Source: Neocallimastix lanati (nom. inval.)
Lineage: Eukaryota > Neocallimastigomycota > Neocallimastigomycetes > Neocallimastigales > Neocallimastigaceae
Direction: 5' to 3'
Length of the DNA stretch: 64,000 nt
Assembly (NCBI GenBank): GCA_016946835.1
Contig: JACVTC010000151.1
Location: forward strand, 1 to 64,000
Shown piece after piece: positions 11,701 through 20,004 of this stretch (the stretch's first letter is position 1; each line of letters opens with the position of its first letter). Under the pieces are notes generated by a model that made no database searches, had not been told where the DNA came from, and saw only the letters and a program-made list of their open reading frames with translations. The position numbers were made by a program, and so were the translations under genes.

Positions 11701-12541
11701 AACGTATTCGTCCTGCACTAACTCCTATAGGTTCATACTGATAAGGTAATTTATCTAAAAATTGCTTTGTGATAATACTTAAGTTGCTACATGAATCTAT
11801 TAAAGCCTTACCACGAACTCCATCTACTATTACATCAACCATAGCAATATCATCTTCTTGTGGTTCATGATGTTTACTTTTATATGTATGATCTATATTG
11901 TTCGTTATTATTGTAGTAGCACACATATTATCCACTGCACCTGAAATTTTAGTATTATTCTTTTCTAATTTAAGTCCTTGTGATACTTGAGACCGTATCT
12001 TTGGAGCAACGTCCAATAATTGTCCAAATGTAATATTGCAATTACTGGAGTTTAAATCTTTGATCACGTCATAACTATCACAATCAGTTTGCATTTGTAT
12101 TCTTCTTGGAATTCTAGTTGGCATAATTTCAGTTGACTTTTCTGATGATTTTTCTTGAATTAATTTATTTAAAGTTTGTTTAGAATTATTTTCTTCCTGA
12201 GAAGTTTCTTCATTAATAACATTAACATTACTATTATTATTATTATTTTCCACAGAAGTACTAGTACTAGCTCTTTCCTTATCTCTTAGCTCTTTCTCAA
12301 TTCTCATTTCTTTTTCTGTTCTAGGTTGAGCCATAATCGAAGGATGTAATTGAGTTGTTGGCTTTTTGACTGGTCGCGATGTTCCCCTTAATTGATTTTC
12401 TTTTTGTTTTCGTAAACCTGGAGTAACTATTGGCTTAGGATCATCTCTTAGACTACGGTGAACCCTCTTTCCTCTTTGGTCACTAGTCTCTTCATCTTTA
12501 TGATTTGCCTTTCTCTTTATAACGTTTACTAAGTAATTCAA
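8720..12541 (-). CDS. Retroelement Pol polyprotein
   Basis: 1273 residues. Domains in order: a low-complexity charged N-terminal part, a retropepsin-like protease (about 230-330), reverse transcriptase (about 450-640), RNase H (about 720-840), a zinc-binding integrase N-domain and integrase core (about 930-1150), and a GPF/Y-type end near 1235. No chromodomain is seen. This order is that of Ty3/gypsy elements. It lies in a separate frame downstream of gag; the family commonly uses programmed frameshifting or read-through to reach pol. Codon use is less AT-extreme than the surrounding noncoding DNA. Confidence 0.9.
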   Translation of the reverse strand: MNYLVNVIKRKANHKDEETSDQRGKRVHRSLRDDPKPIVTPGLRKQKENQLRGTSRPVKKPTTQLHPSIMAQPRTEKEMRIEKELRDKERASTSTSVENNNNNSNVNVINEETSQEENNSKQTLNKLIQEKSSEKSTEIMPTRIPRRIQMQTDCDSYDVIKDLNSSNCNITFGQLLDVAPKIRSQVSQGLKLEKNNTKISGAVDNMCATTIITNNIDHTYKSKHHEPQEDDIAMVDVIVDGVRGKALIDSCSNLSIITKQFLDKLPYQYEPIGVSAGRIRLATMNDDYSEDVLIKVPVKINELELLVTCRIIDKEDPFYDILINLKTQIDNQLFIHPIRYSLCRFNDQGLIEEITPINNEYDDEEKLLCVIKALNHQEAKQQLKTIEGLPPIKYIYDTVFQSTINSNCREAITKLLEEYIDIIATSSEELTPSDLSPHKIILKEGVKPIKQKFYRLSKLKTDILKEELTKLIYKRLIEPSCSEWSSPVVLVPKKNGKWRLYIDYRKVNEATKKDSYSLPNIEEIFDSLDGAKIFSTLDLYSGYHQILMDDDSVEITTFTTKFGNYQFKVMPFGLTGAPATFQREMNRILFPLIGKCVYNFIDDILIYSRTEEEHLEHLKQVLEIFKEHKLKINIEKCSFMQTEVEVLGHKVSSEGLSPLENKVEAIKEWKAPSNIHELRSFLGAIGYYRNFIKDFAKVTAPLCTLLRKGVKFEWKKEQEESFKILKERLINAPILRFPRFDREFIIRTDASYDGIGGVLLQKDDETGKEHPVHYISRSLSKSEKNYGITDLEGAALIYCINKLKSYIMGNPKQTIVYTDHRPLIGLLKSKEPQNSRHTRWCLTVSMLGIDLRYETGKNNVVADALSRMKNEKEKVVLTTQIIKEQDENLLSRTIKEFIEEKFTTIDGVDYFVDGNNYRKLVTDTKEKLQLIFQAHSIGHEGYYKTYQRLKKSYYWNNMVNDIKRIIGKCEKCQLNKSQPYPEPTEDKPTEVEGPFTHLGLDIIGPLSKTRNNNQYIIVVVDYFTKWVEAEPTENVTSQDVIKFLINVFARHGVPQIITTDNGTQFTSDMTKIFLDLYDVYVKFITPYHPESNGLVENRNKEIGKLLRLLGQQHKEWDEILPSALWALRTTKNSITNHSSFELVYGREDQQPFDIAARPTKGINKSSDEILLEKFVSHYQWVMEAASNIKNASKYWATRREEKTSMNQAKRIKPGDLVLVRNFNRTKLEHYFVGPMKVVKKQFNTVTLAYPATNIQMNRNVHLKNIVKFNSAST

Positions 12542-12711
12542 TTCTTTGGAACCATCCGACTTATCATCAAAATCTTCGTAATAATCCGTAGTAGTACCTT
12601 CTTGGAAATCAGCAGTTTCTTCATAATCATCATCTTCTTTTAAGTCAACTATTTTGGGACGATGGCAGACTGAAGCAATTTTTTTGACGATGGGAGTGCT
12701 TCTACTCCCTT

Positions 12712-13629
12712 TTAGTGGTTTAAATGATTTTCATAAAACTTCTTGCGGTTATTTTCCAATATAGAATTTAATTTAGGACAGTTTCGTTTGGTATGTCCTT
12801 CATTGCTACAAAACCAGCAAGTACTAATTTTCATTTCTTTCATCTTGTTAGTGATATTTTCTATAGATACATTTTTGTGGGTTTTTGGTTTGTTAAAATC
12901 ATTTGAAATGTTCTTATTAAAATTACTTTTAGAGTTAAGGAGATTGTAATGAGTCTTATCATAATATTCAGTACTATTTTTAATAGATAAACGATCAACT
13001 TTTTCGGCTATAGCGAACGCTTTGGTAATAGAAATATGGTCTTTAAGCATAACCTTTCTCCATGCGTCAGGATTATTGGTTAAGGAATCTGCATAATCTA
13101 AAACACTAATTTTTCTTCTTCTCTTTTTATCCAATTTATGGTACAAAGATCTATAACGGACATTAAAATCTTTAACTTTCTCGTTCTTCTTTATTTTCAT
13201 GGAACGTAATTCTCGTAACAAATTGGTTTGATCTTCTTTAAGTCCATAGAAAGTCTTCAGATGATTTATGATTTCATCAAGGCTTGGGTAGGTGCTAGTA
13301 GATTCACTTTCTTCATCATCTTCTCCTTCACTATCGCTATCGAAATCAGAATCTTCATCTTCAATAAGGTCATTTCCATCTTCTAGTTCTTGGATAATTT
13401 CTCTTGGTTCTCCAGAAGCCGTTAATATACAAGCAGTAAAAATAGTTTCAGGATCCTTGATATGTTGGTATTTTATCCATGCCTTTAACTCGTTTGCCCA
13501 GGAATTGATGTCTAGGTTTTGTTTAGTAAGCTTTTCAAAATCTTTTAATTCTTTCTTTAATTCTCGGAAGCTAAGCTTACTTTCTGGAGTACTCTCTGTT
13601 GGAGTACTGGAAGTACTGGATGTTCTCAT
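12712..13629 (-). CDS. Retroelement Gag-like protein
   Basis: 305 residues. It has a charged N-terminal half with an acidic Glu/Asp/Ser run (about 85-115), a capsid-like region with FYGLKEDQTNLLRELRSMK-type sequence, and one C-terminal CCHC zinc knuckle (CWFCSNEGHTKRNC). Position directly after the leader and before pol fits Gag. Confidence 0.85.
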   Translation of the reverse strand: MRTSSTSSTPTESTPESKLSFRELKKELKDFEKLTKQNLDINSWANELKAWIKYQHIKDPETIFTACILTASGEPREIIQELEDGNDLIEDEDSDFDSDSEGEDDEESESTSTYPSLDEIINHLKTFYGLKEDQTNLLRELRSMKIKKNEKVKDFNVRYRSLYHKLDKKRRRKISVLDYADSLTNNPDAWRKVMLKDHISITKAFAIAEKVDRLSIKNSTEYYDKTHYNLLNSKSNFNKNISNDFNKPKTHKNVSIENITNKMKEMKISTCWFCSNEGHTKRNCPKLNSILENNRKKFYENHLNH

Positions 13630-14104
13630 TAAATAAAATTTATTGTATCTATAGAATGCTAAACCTCGTAATGTATAAATTGTTATAAAAGTAAAAATAA
13701 AAAAAATTAAAAAAAATAAATCTTTTAACTAATAAAATTATTAATTATTTATTATTATTAATCACTTATTAAATTATAATAATCGTGCAATCTGATAGTA
13801 CACACTGTCTGACGTGCAGCTTACCTCTTGAAAGGTGTCATGCCACGCGTGTGCCACGGTTACTATTTTCAATATAAAAAATAGCAGTCCAGAGCCTACT
13901 AGCCCAATTACTATGTAGGATAAACTTAACCCGGAAATCTATGCACGAATATTAGTTTAATTTAATATTAATTAATATTTTTAACAATTAATAATAATTA
14001 GTTAAAAATATAAAAATTGTTTTTTTAAAAAAATTATTTGTTTTATTAGAAAAATTATTTATTAATATTATAATTTTATCCCTAATGTATTAATTTATTA
14101 TTAT
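13630..14104 (-). other. Leader (5' untranslated) region of the element
   Basis: Between the primer-binding site and gag. 13790-13950 is markedly GC-richer than its surroundings and contains several short inverted repeats (for example CTATTTT..AAAATAG near 13863-13889). Such leaders usually hold packaging and dimerisation signals; that role is inferred from position only. Confidence 0.55.
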
Positions 14105-14124
14105 ATTCCCCGATATCTCCACCA
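14105..14124 (-). other. tRNA primer-binding site
   Basis: The minus strand reads TGGTGGAGATATCGGGGAAT, starting with TGG as the complement of a tRNA CCA end. It lies 9 bp inside the 5' LTR. The matching tRNA would end TATCTCCA-CCA. I cannot name its amino acid, and it is not the adjacent tRNA-Thr. Confidence 0.6.
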
Positions 14125-14133
14125 ATTTTTCAT

Positions 14134-14918
14134 GGTATGGTTCATATAATTTTAGAAATATAATAATAATTAACACAAATAATAAAATTACAATAATAAA
14201 AAAAATAATTTGTTTTAAAATCAATATTTATTTATTTAAATTTAAAAAAAATAATAATATAATTATTTATTTAATAAAAAAAAAGTTATTGATTATATTT
14301 TATTTCACTAAAATTACATGTATTTATATTTTTTTATCAAATTAAAATTTGTAAAGCCTAACTATTTTTTTAATAAACTAATTACTAATTATTTTTATAA
14401 ATAAAACATTTAAATTGAAATTGAATTATTATTTTAGTTAATAATATTATTGTTATAAATAGTAGTTATATATTATTGAATTATTAATTATTTAATAATA
14501 GTTTAATACTAATATATATAAAATAAAAATAAAGAGATTATACAGAATATTTTATTGTGGTTTAGTTAAATTTAGTAATTAAAAATAAATTTAAATTGAT
14601 AACGAAAATTTTAATAACTAATTAAATAGATTTGATTATTTTCAATATAACATAATACAAAAGAAATATAATATTAATATATTAAGTGGGCAAGGACAAT
14701 ATTCTTGGCTAAAGATTTTTAATACATTATAATGGAATCGGATCGATAATTCAAAAAGGAATTATAAGTTAATTAGTGATTTATTAACTTAAGATTTCTA
14801 TTTAGTAATATTTGAAGAATATTGGAAAGTTCCAATTATATAGAATAGAATAATCTTTAAGGTTAGAATAATTTATATTATTCTAGCACAATTAGTATTA
14901 TTTGTTCATTCTGTATTA
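14134..14918 (-). repeat. 5' LTR (copy C) of the whole element
   Basis: 785 bp, about 99% like copy B by eye. Its outer end is followed by CACTTATTAGAGTT and then the tRNA gene. Confidence 0.85.
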
Positions 14919-14932
14919 CACTTATTAGAGTT

Positions 14933-15004
14933 GCCCGTTTGGCTCAGTGGTAGAGCGTCGCTCTCGTAAAGCGAAGATCAGTGGTTCGATCCCGCTAATG
15001 GGCA
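14933..15004 (+). tRNA. tRNA-Thr, anticodon CGT
   Basis: A 72-nt cloverleaf without an intron. Acceptor GCCCGTT pairs with AATGGGC (one G.T). The D-arm is GCTC..GAGC (14942-14956). The anticodon stem is TCGCT/AGCGA with loop CTCGTAA, so the anticodon is CGT at 14965-14967, reading ACG. The T-arm is AGTGG-TTCGATC-CCGCT, and the discriminator is A at 15004. The boxes A and B are canonical. The gene is probably active unless disturbed by the LTR ending 14 bp upstream. ACG is a rare codon in such an AT-rich genome. Confidence 0.95.
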
Positions 15005-15019
15005 TTAGAAATTAATGAA

Positions 15020-15036
15020 TTTTTAAATATTTTTTA
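15020..15036 (+). terminator. RNA polymerase III terminator of the tRNA gene
   Basis: A TTTTT run starts 16 nt after the tRNA 3' end, and a second T run follows at about 15031. Such T runs are the standard pol III stop signal. Confidence 0.7.
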
Positions 15037-15039
15037 ATA

Positions 15040-15063
15040 AATACAAATGTAGATGAAATAAAT

Positions 15064-15101
<38 letters not shown>

Positions 15102-16630
15102 ATAAGGAGATATAGTTTTCTGTGAATTAAACATTGATCTAAAATGTTTTATATCATAAAGATATTATTTGATATTTATTTAAGTCTTTTCTATTTACTG
15201 GGTCAGTGGTTAGGTTTTTTATTATTCAGATATAATTTCTTTTATGAAGAGGAAAATTTTCTTGATATTGATTGTTAAATCTGTTGTGTTTGTTCTGCTA
15301 CTTTTGCTGTTTCTTTTGTTTTTCTATAATTAAATATATGATTGACTAAATTGTATATAAAATTCTAATAAAACAAAATTTTTAAAACAATATATATTAA
15401 TTTATATATATATATATAAAATATTCAATTCTCTTTTATATGAATTAATATATTATTAATGTTTCAATAAAAAAATTAATTAAACATTACTATACCGTAG
15501 ATCATAATTAAATCTATTCTATCAATATAAATAAAATAAATAATTGAAAAAAAAAAAAAAAAAAAAAATACTTATTATATATTTATATTGTATTAGAGTA
15601 TACACTATAAAATCAATTAATATAATAGTTCTTTACTAATACACTATCAAACTTTTATTATAAAATATATCTTTAATAATATTTAATTGCTTTTACTTTA
15701 TAAAGAATGATTTAATATTAAACAAAAAATATATATATATTATTGTTAAAAAAGCACATATAAAAAATTTTTGTATTAAAAAAGATAAAATATAAAAAAT
15801 AAAATTGGAGAGGTATGCATTTCTTAAAATGTGGCTTAAAATGTTTTTAAAAAATAAACATATAAATAAATAAAAAATATTAAAAAAAAATATGTTAAAA
15901 ATGTTTTATTATTACTCTTTTATATTATATCTATCACTTTTTAGTTTTATTTTATTATTAAAATTTTAATAAAATAAAAAAAAACTATATAAAATAATGA
16001 TATTGATATTAATAATAAAAAAACTATATAATATTGATATTGATTTTAATAATAAAAATAACTATATAAAATATTGATATTCTATATATATAATTATTTA
16101 TTATTCAGAATAAATAATATATAATTTTTTAATTTAACAGTAATATTAAGATATGAAGTATATATTAAAATATTTTTTTTACTGATTAATATTTGAAATA
16201 TTTTTATTTATTCTGAATAATAAATTAGTGTTAATTATTTATTATTTATTATTTACTATTTATTATTTACTATTTATTATTTACTATTTATTATTTACTA
16301 TTTATTATTTTTTATTTATTTATTTAAAAATATTACATAATAAAATATTTAAAGACTTATTTCAAAAATGATTTTTATTATTTATTTAATTATTTATTTA
16401 ATTAATTATTTAATTATTTATTTAATTAATTATTTAATTATTTATTTAATTATTTATTTAATTATTTATTGGATAAAAAAATATATAATGTGGCAAATAA
16501 TTAAAAATATTTTAAGCCACATTGGAAATGTACTAATGCGAAATGATACACATTCATAAAATTGTGATATATTTATATTAAATGAGAATTATAAATAAAT
16601 AAAATATAAAATATAAAATATATATAAATA
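15040..16630. other. Gene-free AT-rich region
   Basis: Contains poly-T (15066-15096) and poly-A (15546-15567) runs and TTATTTAC(T)ATT-type short tandems (16230-16310 and 16370-16470). I found no coding or RNA signal in it. Confidence 0.6.
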
Positions 16631-16639
16631 AAACTAATA

Positions 16640-16795
16640 AATAAATTAAAAAAAAAAATAATAATAAAATAAAATAAAATAAATAGTAGAATATTAAAAA
16701 AAAAATAATAATAATAAAATAAAATAAAATAAATAGTAGAATATTAAATATAAAGTACAGATTGAATAAAATAAAATAAAATAAAATACTTAATT
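16640..16795 (-). repeat. Member of a dispersed AT minisatellite family
   Basis: Two tandem units of AAATAAAATAAATAGTAGAATATTAA type followed by AAAGTACAGATTGAATAAAA. The reverse complement (CAATCTGTACTTT then TTTAATATTCTACTATTTA) is the unit of the larger array at 45950-46500. Confidence 0.75.
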
Positions 16796-16953
16796 CCTTT
16801 TTCAACATATTTAATTGATTTTATACATTTTTAAAACGTTTATTATTTTTTATAAGTCTGTACATACATTATTTATAGATGTTTTATCATCTTTTCTTTT
16901 GTTGTTATAATCTTTATCAAATATATATATTATTTTGTATTTTTATATCATTT

Positions 16954-16985
<32 letters not shown>

Positions 16986-17020
16986 TTATTTTATTATTTT
17001 TTATTTTATGGATTTACTTA

Positions 17021-17310
17021 TATTTCTATCCATTACTTTTTTAACAATTATATACCATTGAATGATTGATAAATATAAATATTATAAATATATCTTTTAT
17101 TATATTTTTATTTTATATTTCTATCCATTATTTTTTTAACAATTATATACTATTGAATGATTGATAAATATAAATATTATAAATATATCTTTTATTATAT
17201 TTTTATTTTATATTTCTATCCATTATTTTTTTTTAATAGTTATATACTATTGAATTTGATTGATAAATATAAATATTAAAAGTATATCTTTTATTATATT
17301 ATTATTTTAA
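17021..17310. repeat. Three tandem copies of a 95-bp unit
   Basis: The segment TATTTCTATCCATTA starts at 17021, 17116 and 17211. Each is followed by ACAATTATATAC, TTGAATGATTGATAAATATAAAT and TATATCTTTTATTATAT, or close variants. The third copy is the most diverged. The array ends about 25 bp from the stop codon of the hydrolase gene at 17334. Confidence 0.85.
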
Positions 17311-17333
17311 TGTATTAATATTTTATTTTTTTC

Positions 17334-18409
17334 TTATTCTATAGATCCAGTATATTTCATAGCCCATGTTTCATAATCATATTCATAGAGAGGACCATTA
17401 TTTTTTTGTTCTTTAATTGTAGTCCATTCACCAGAGTAATTATGACCAGGTAATATTAATATATTTTCATCCAAATTTTTAAGTTTATTTAACGATTCAA
17501 ACATCTTTCTTTTATCTGAATCTGGAAAATCACAACGACCAAATATACCATTAAATAATGTGTCTCCTGTGAATAGTCGTTTGTCATTTACTAATATACA
17601 CATTGAACCAGGAGAATGTCCAGGAGTATGAATAATTTTAAATTTAACATTTGTTGTATCTTTTCCTTCATTACTTGGCATATCAAATACTTCTCCATCT
17701 TTAACTAATGTTAATCTACTTTTTTCAATTTCTGGATTAGCATTAAATAAACCATCAAAATCTTCCTCATGAATATAAATCGGTATATCTGGTAATTTTT
17801 TAGAAAATTTTACTAAACCATCAACACGAACATAATATTTATCATATGGTGCTGGTGGTATACCTCCTATATTTTATTTGTTAATATTAAACAGATATCA
17901 ATACAGATATTAACAGAAATTATAAATTCTAATAATCTATATTATATTATTTAAATAATAATATTTATCTATATTATTTATCATATTACCAACATGATCA
18001 ATATGATAGTGTGTATAATAGGCCTCCAACTACATTTAAATTCACTTTTTTTGAATACTCTAAAATACCATCTATATCCCAACACTAATTAAAAAAAATA
18101 TTATAATTAAATTATTATATTATAAAAAAAAATAAAAAATAAATAAATAAATAAATTAAAAATATGTAAATCAATAATATTAGAATTTATATAATGTTCT
18201 TTTTTTTTTTTTTTTTCAAAAAAAAAAATTAATATTTTAACTATGAAAAAAACATACAGCATCAACTAAAACACAATCTCTTGTTTTTGCATCACCAATA
18301 ATATATAATAAATTCTGCATTTCATAACTGAATTGAAAAATAATGTTTTGAATGGGAGTTTTTAATGATTTTAAACAAATTTCACGACCTGGGACCATTT
18401 GATATATTT
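17334..18409 (-). pseudogene. Metallo-beta-lactamase-fold hydrolase (glyoxalase II-like), frameshifted and 5'-truncated
   Basis: Three exons are recognisable: 18409-18258, 18084-17990 and 17866-17334, with GTATGT and GTAATA donors and TAG acceptors. The translated parts show VPGREICLKSLKTP, then DACWDIDGI, the zinc-binding THYHIDHVGG, HTPGHSPGS, GDTLFNGIFGRCDFP and LPGHNYSGEW, which together carry the usual metal ligands of this fold. The substrate is unknown; glyoxalase II or a related thioester hydrolase is a reasonable guess. Exon 2 is 95 nt where frame continuity needs 94: VVGG is read in one frame and YYTHYHIDH in the next, with one extra base near GGAGGCC. The 5' end stops at a LINE that begins immediately next to it. 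Either the gene is dead or this copy has a sequencing error plus an unrecognised start. Confidence 0.75.
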
Positions 18410-19115
18410 CTAAGCCTTAAATGATAAGGCATAATGATATCCTGTATTATCATTATGCCTTATCAATACGACGTCAACGCTCATGGTTAAGTTTGGTATT
18501 TTGGAATACCTATCAAATAATAGCTTAAACGAACTTATGATGGGTATTGCGCTAGTTATGAATTCCGCTAAGCCCACAATTTTTGGAACAGGTGACTCAG
18601 ATGAACCTTTGAAAAGTAGTTCATTTAATTATCTCTGTTCCCCACTATCGAAATGTAGCTCATTTAAAGCTGAAGTTCCACCAAGAAGAACAAGTATATA
18701 TAATGATTGATATAATCATCAAAATCAGAAATAGAGTCATAGGAAGAAAGATGATTTAACACTCTAATCTTCCAAACGAACAAAACATATAGATCATCAA
18801 CGAAATTTAAAGAATTCCTTCTAAAAGACGCAAGTGCATTGCATTTAAAAATCCAATGTTCAAAAGATTGATTATCTTCGCCACAACAGGGGCAAGTCTT
18901 GGGACAATCTTCTAAAACTCTACCCATTCTAATAGCAATAGTAGTATTGTATTTATAACCACAGCGTAAACGTATAATCCACGAAAACCCTAAGTTGAAT
19001 TGGGATATTTTATGCTAAGCATTATTATAGCTTTATTGTTTGAGAACTTATTACTATCGTAGTTTCGACCTTTAATACTTTGAAATTTGGAAACTGATTT
19101 CCAGTAGCGTTTTAA
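18410..19115 (-). mobile_element. 5'-truncated LINE (non-LTR retrotransposon), C-terminal part of ORF2
   Basis: Translated minus-strand pieces are RYWKSVSKFQSI (about 19115), then NLGFSWIIRLRCGYKYNTT, then the zinc-knuckle CPKTCPCCGEDNQSFEHWIF-KC (near 18900-18830), and finally LNELLFKGSSESPVPKIVG continuing to a stop at 18410-18412. This is the usual end of LINE ORF2 proteins after the reverse transcriptase. At least two frame changes separate the pieces, so it is dead. An 18-bp perfect inverted repeat (18422-18439 and 18448-18465) lies just before the stop codon. The reverse transcriptase and endonuclease domains are absent. Confidence 0.75.
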
Positions 19116-19119
19116 AAAA

Positions 19120-19921
19120 AAAAAAATAAAAAAAAAAAAAAAAGAAAACAAAACAAGAAAAGAATATATCAAAATTTTTCACAATAAGTAACATTTTGAT
19201 TTTCAAAAAGGGAACTTGTTTAATTAAATATAAAATAATAAAGTAAAGAAGTGATCATTATTTTATTTTTTTTTATTATTATTATAATTTAAGTTTTTAT
19301 TTATTAAATAATTTTTTATTATTTAAATATATATATATTTATAAATATTATATAAAAAAAAAATTAAAACATTTATTAGCATTTAATTAAATATAGAAAT
19401 ATATAATTATTGCATTTTTATTATTGTTATTATTATTATTTTTGAATATATTGTGTGTGTACGTGTATATGTATATTATTTTATTTTTAATTTAAAATAA
19501 ATTAGCAAGTAAGAATTTTTTTTCTTTTTCCCCTTTGTTATTATAATTAACCCGACTTGCAAGAGTTAATAGTTACATTAATAATAAAAAAAAAGAAAAA
19601 AAGAAAAAAAAAATAATATAAAAAAGAGAAAGAAAAATTAACCTAAAGAATATAATATCGTATGATTTATTCATTTTTTCCCATTTGTACTTCCTTTTCC
19701 ACGAAATAAAGTATGATTTTTTCGAATTTCAAGTAATAGTAATTTTTATGAACATTACACCATTATATATACATATATTTTAAATTGTATGGCATTGCCT
19801 ATAAATAAATAAATAAATATATATATATATATAAATTTAAAAATATACATATATTGTTAATTTATAGATAATATTGGGAATGTTGATTATTCATTTGTTA
19901 TGTTTTGTTATTTAAATATAT

Positions 19922-19957
<36 letters not shown>

Positions 19958-20004
19958 TAATTCATTTCATTTCTTCTTGAGGATTTTGCTTATAATGCCT
20001 TATT
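19120..20004. other. Gene-free region 3' of the membrane-protein gene
   Basis: Consists of A-rich and T-rich runs (for example T at 19923-19951) and TA-rich DNA. It presumably holds the 3' untranslated region of the gene ending at 20005. No other feature is seen. Confidence 0.6.

Larger units (their letters stand above)
7909..14918 (-). mobile_element. Ty3/gypsy-type LTR retrotransposon, looks whole
   Basis: A 7.0-kb element read from right to left. Its parts are the 5' LTR (14134-14918), primer-binding site (14105-14124), leader, gag (12712-13629), pol (8720-12541), a polypurine-like AGCGGGGGCATCT next to 8697, and the 3' LTR (7909-8696). The integrase follows RT-RNase H, which places it with Ty3/gypsy (Metaviridae). 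The LTRs look about 99% alike by eye, so the insertion is young. The two main reading frames are long and open; I see no obvious breaks. Its 5' LTR lies 14 bp upstream of a tRNA-Thr gene, the position favoured by Ty3-like elements. A clean 5-bp target duplication is not evident: CCTTT on the left, CACTT on the right. Confidence 0.9.

Noticed and set aside
1-15000. Mitochondrial-type DNA because of hairpins and extreme AT content
   Set aside because: Contains a Ty3/gypsy element and a nuclear-type tRNA with pol III boxes and T-run terminator; gut fungi have hydrogenosomes without a known genome.
18483-18710. 75-codon plus-strand frame
   Set aside because: Antisense shadow of the LINE ORF2 remnant, which matches a known family on the minus strand.
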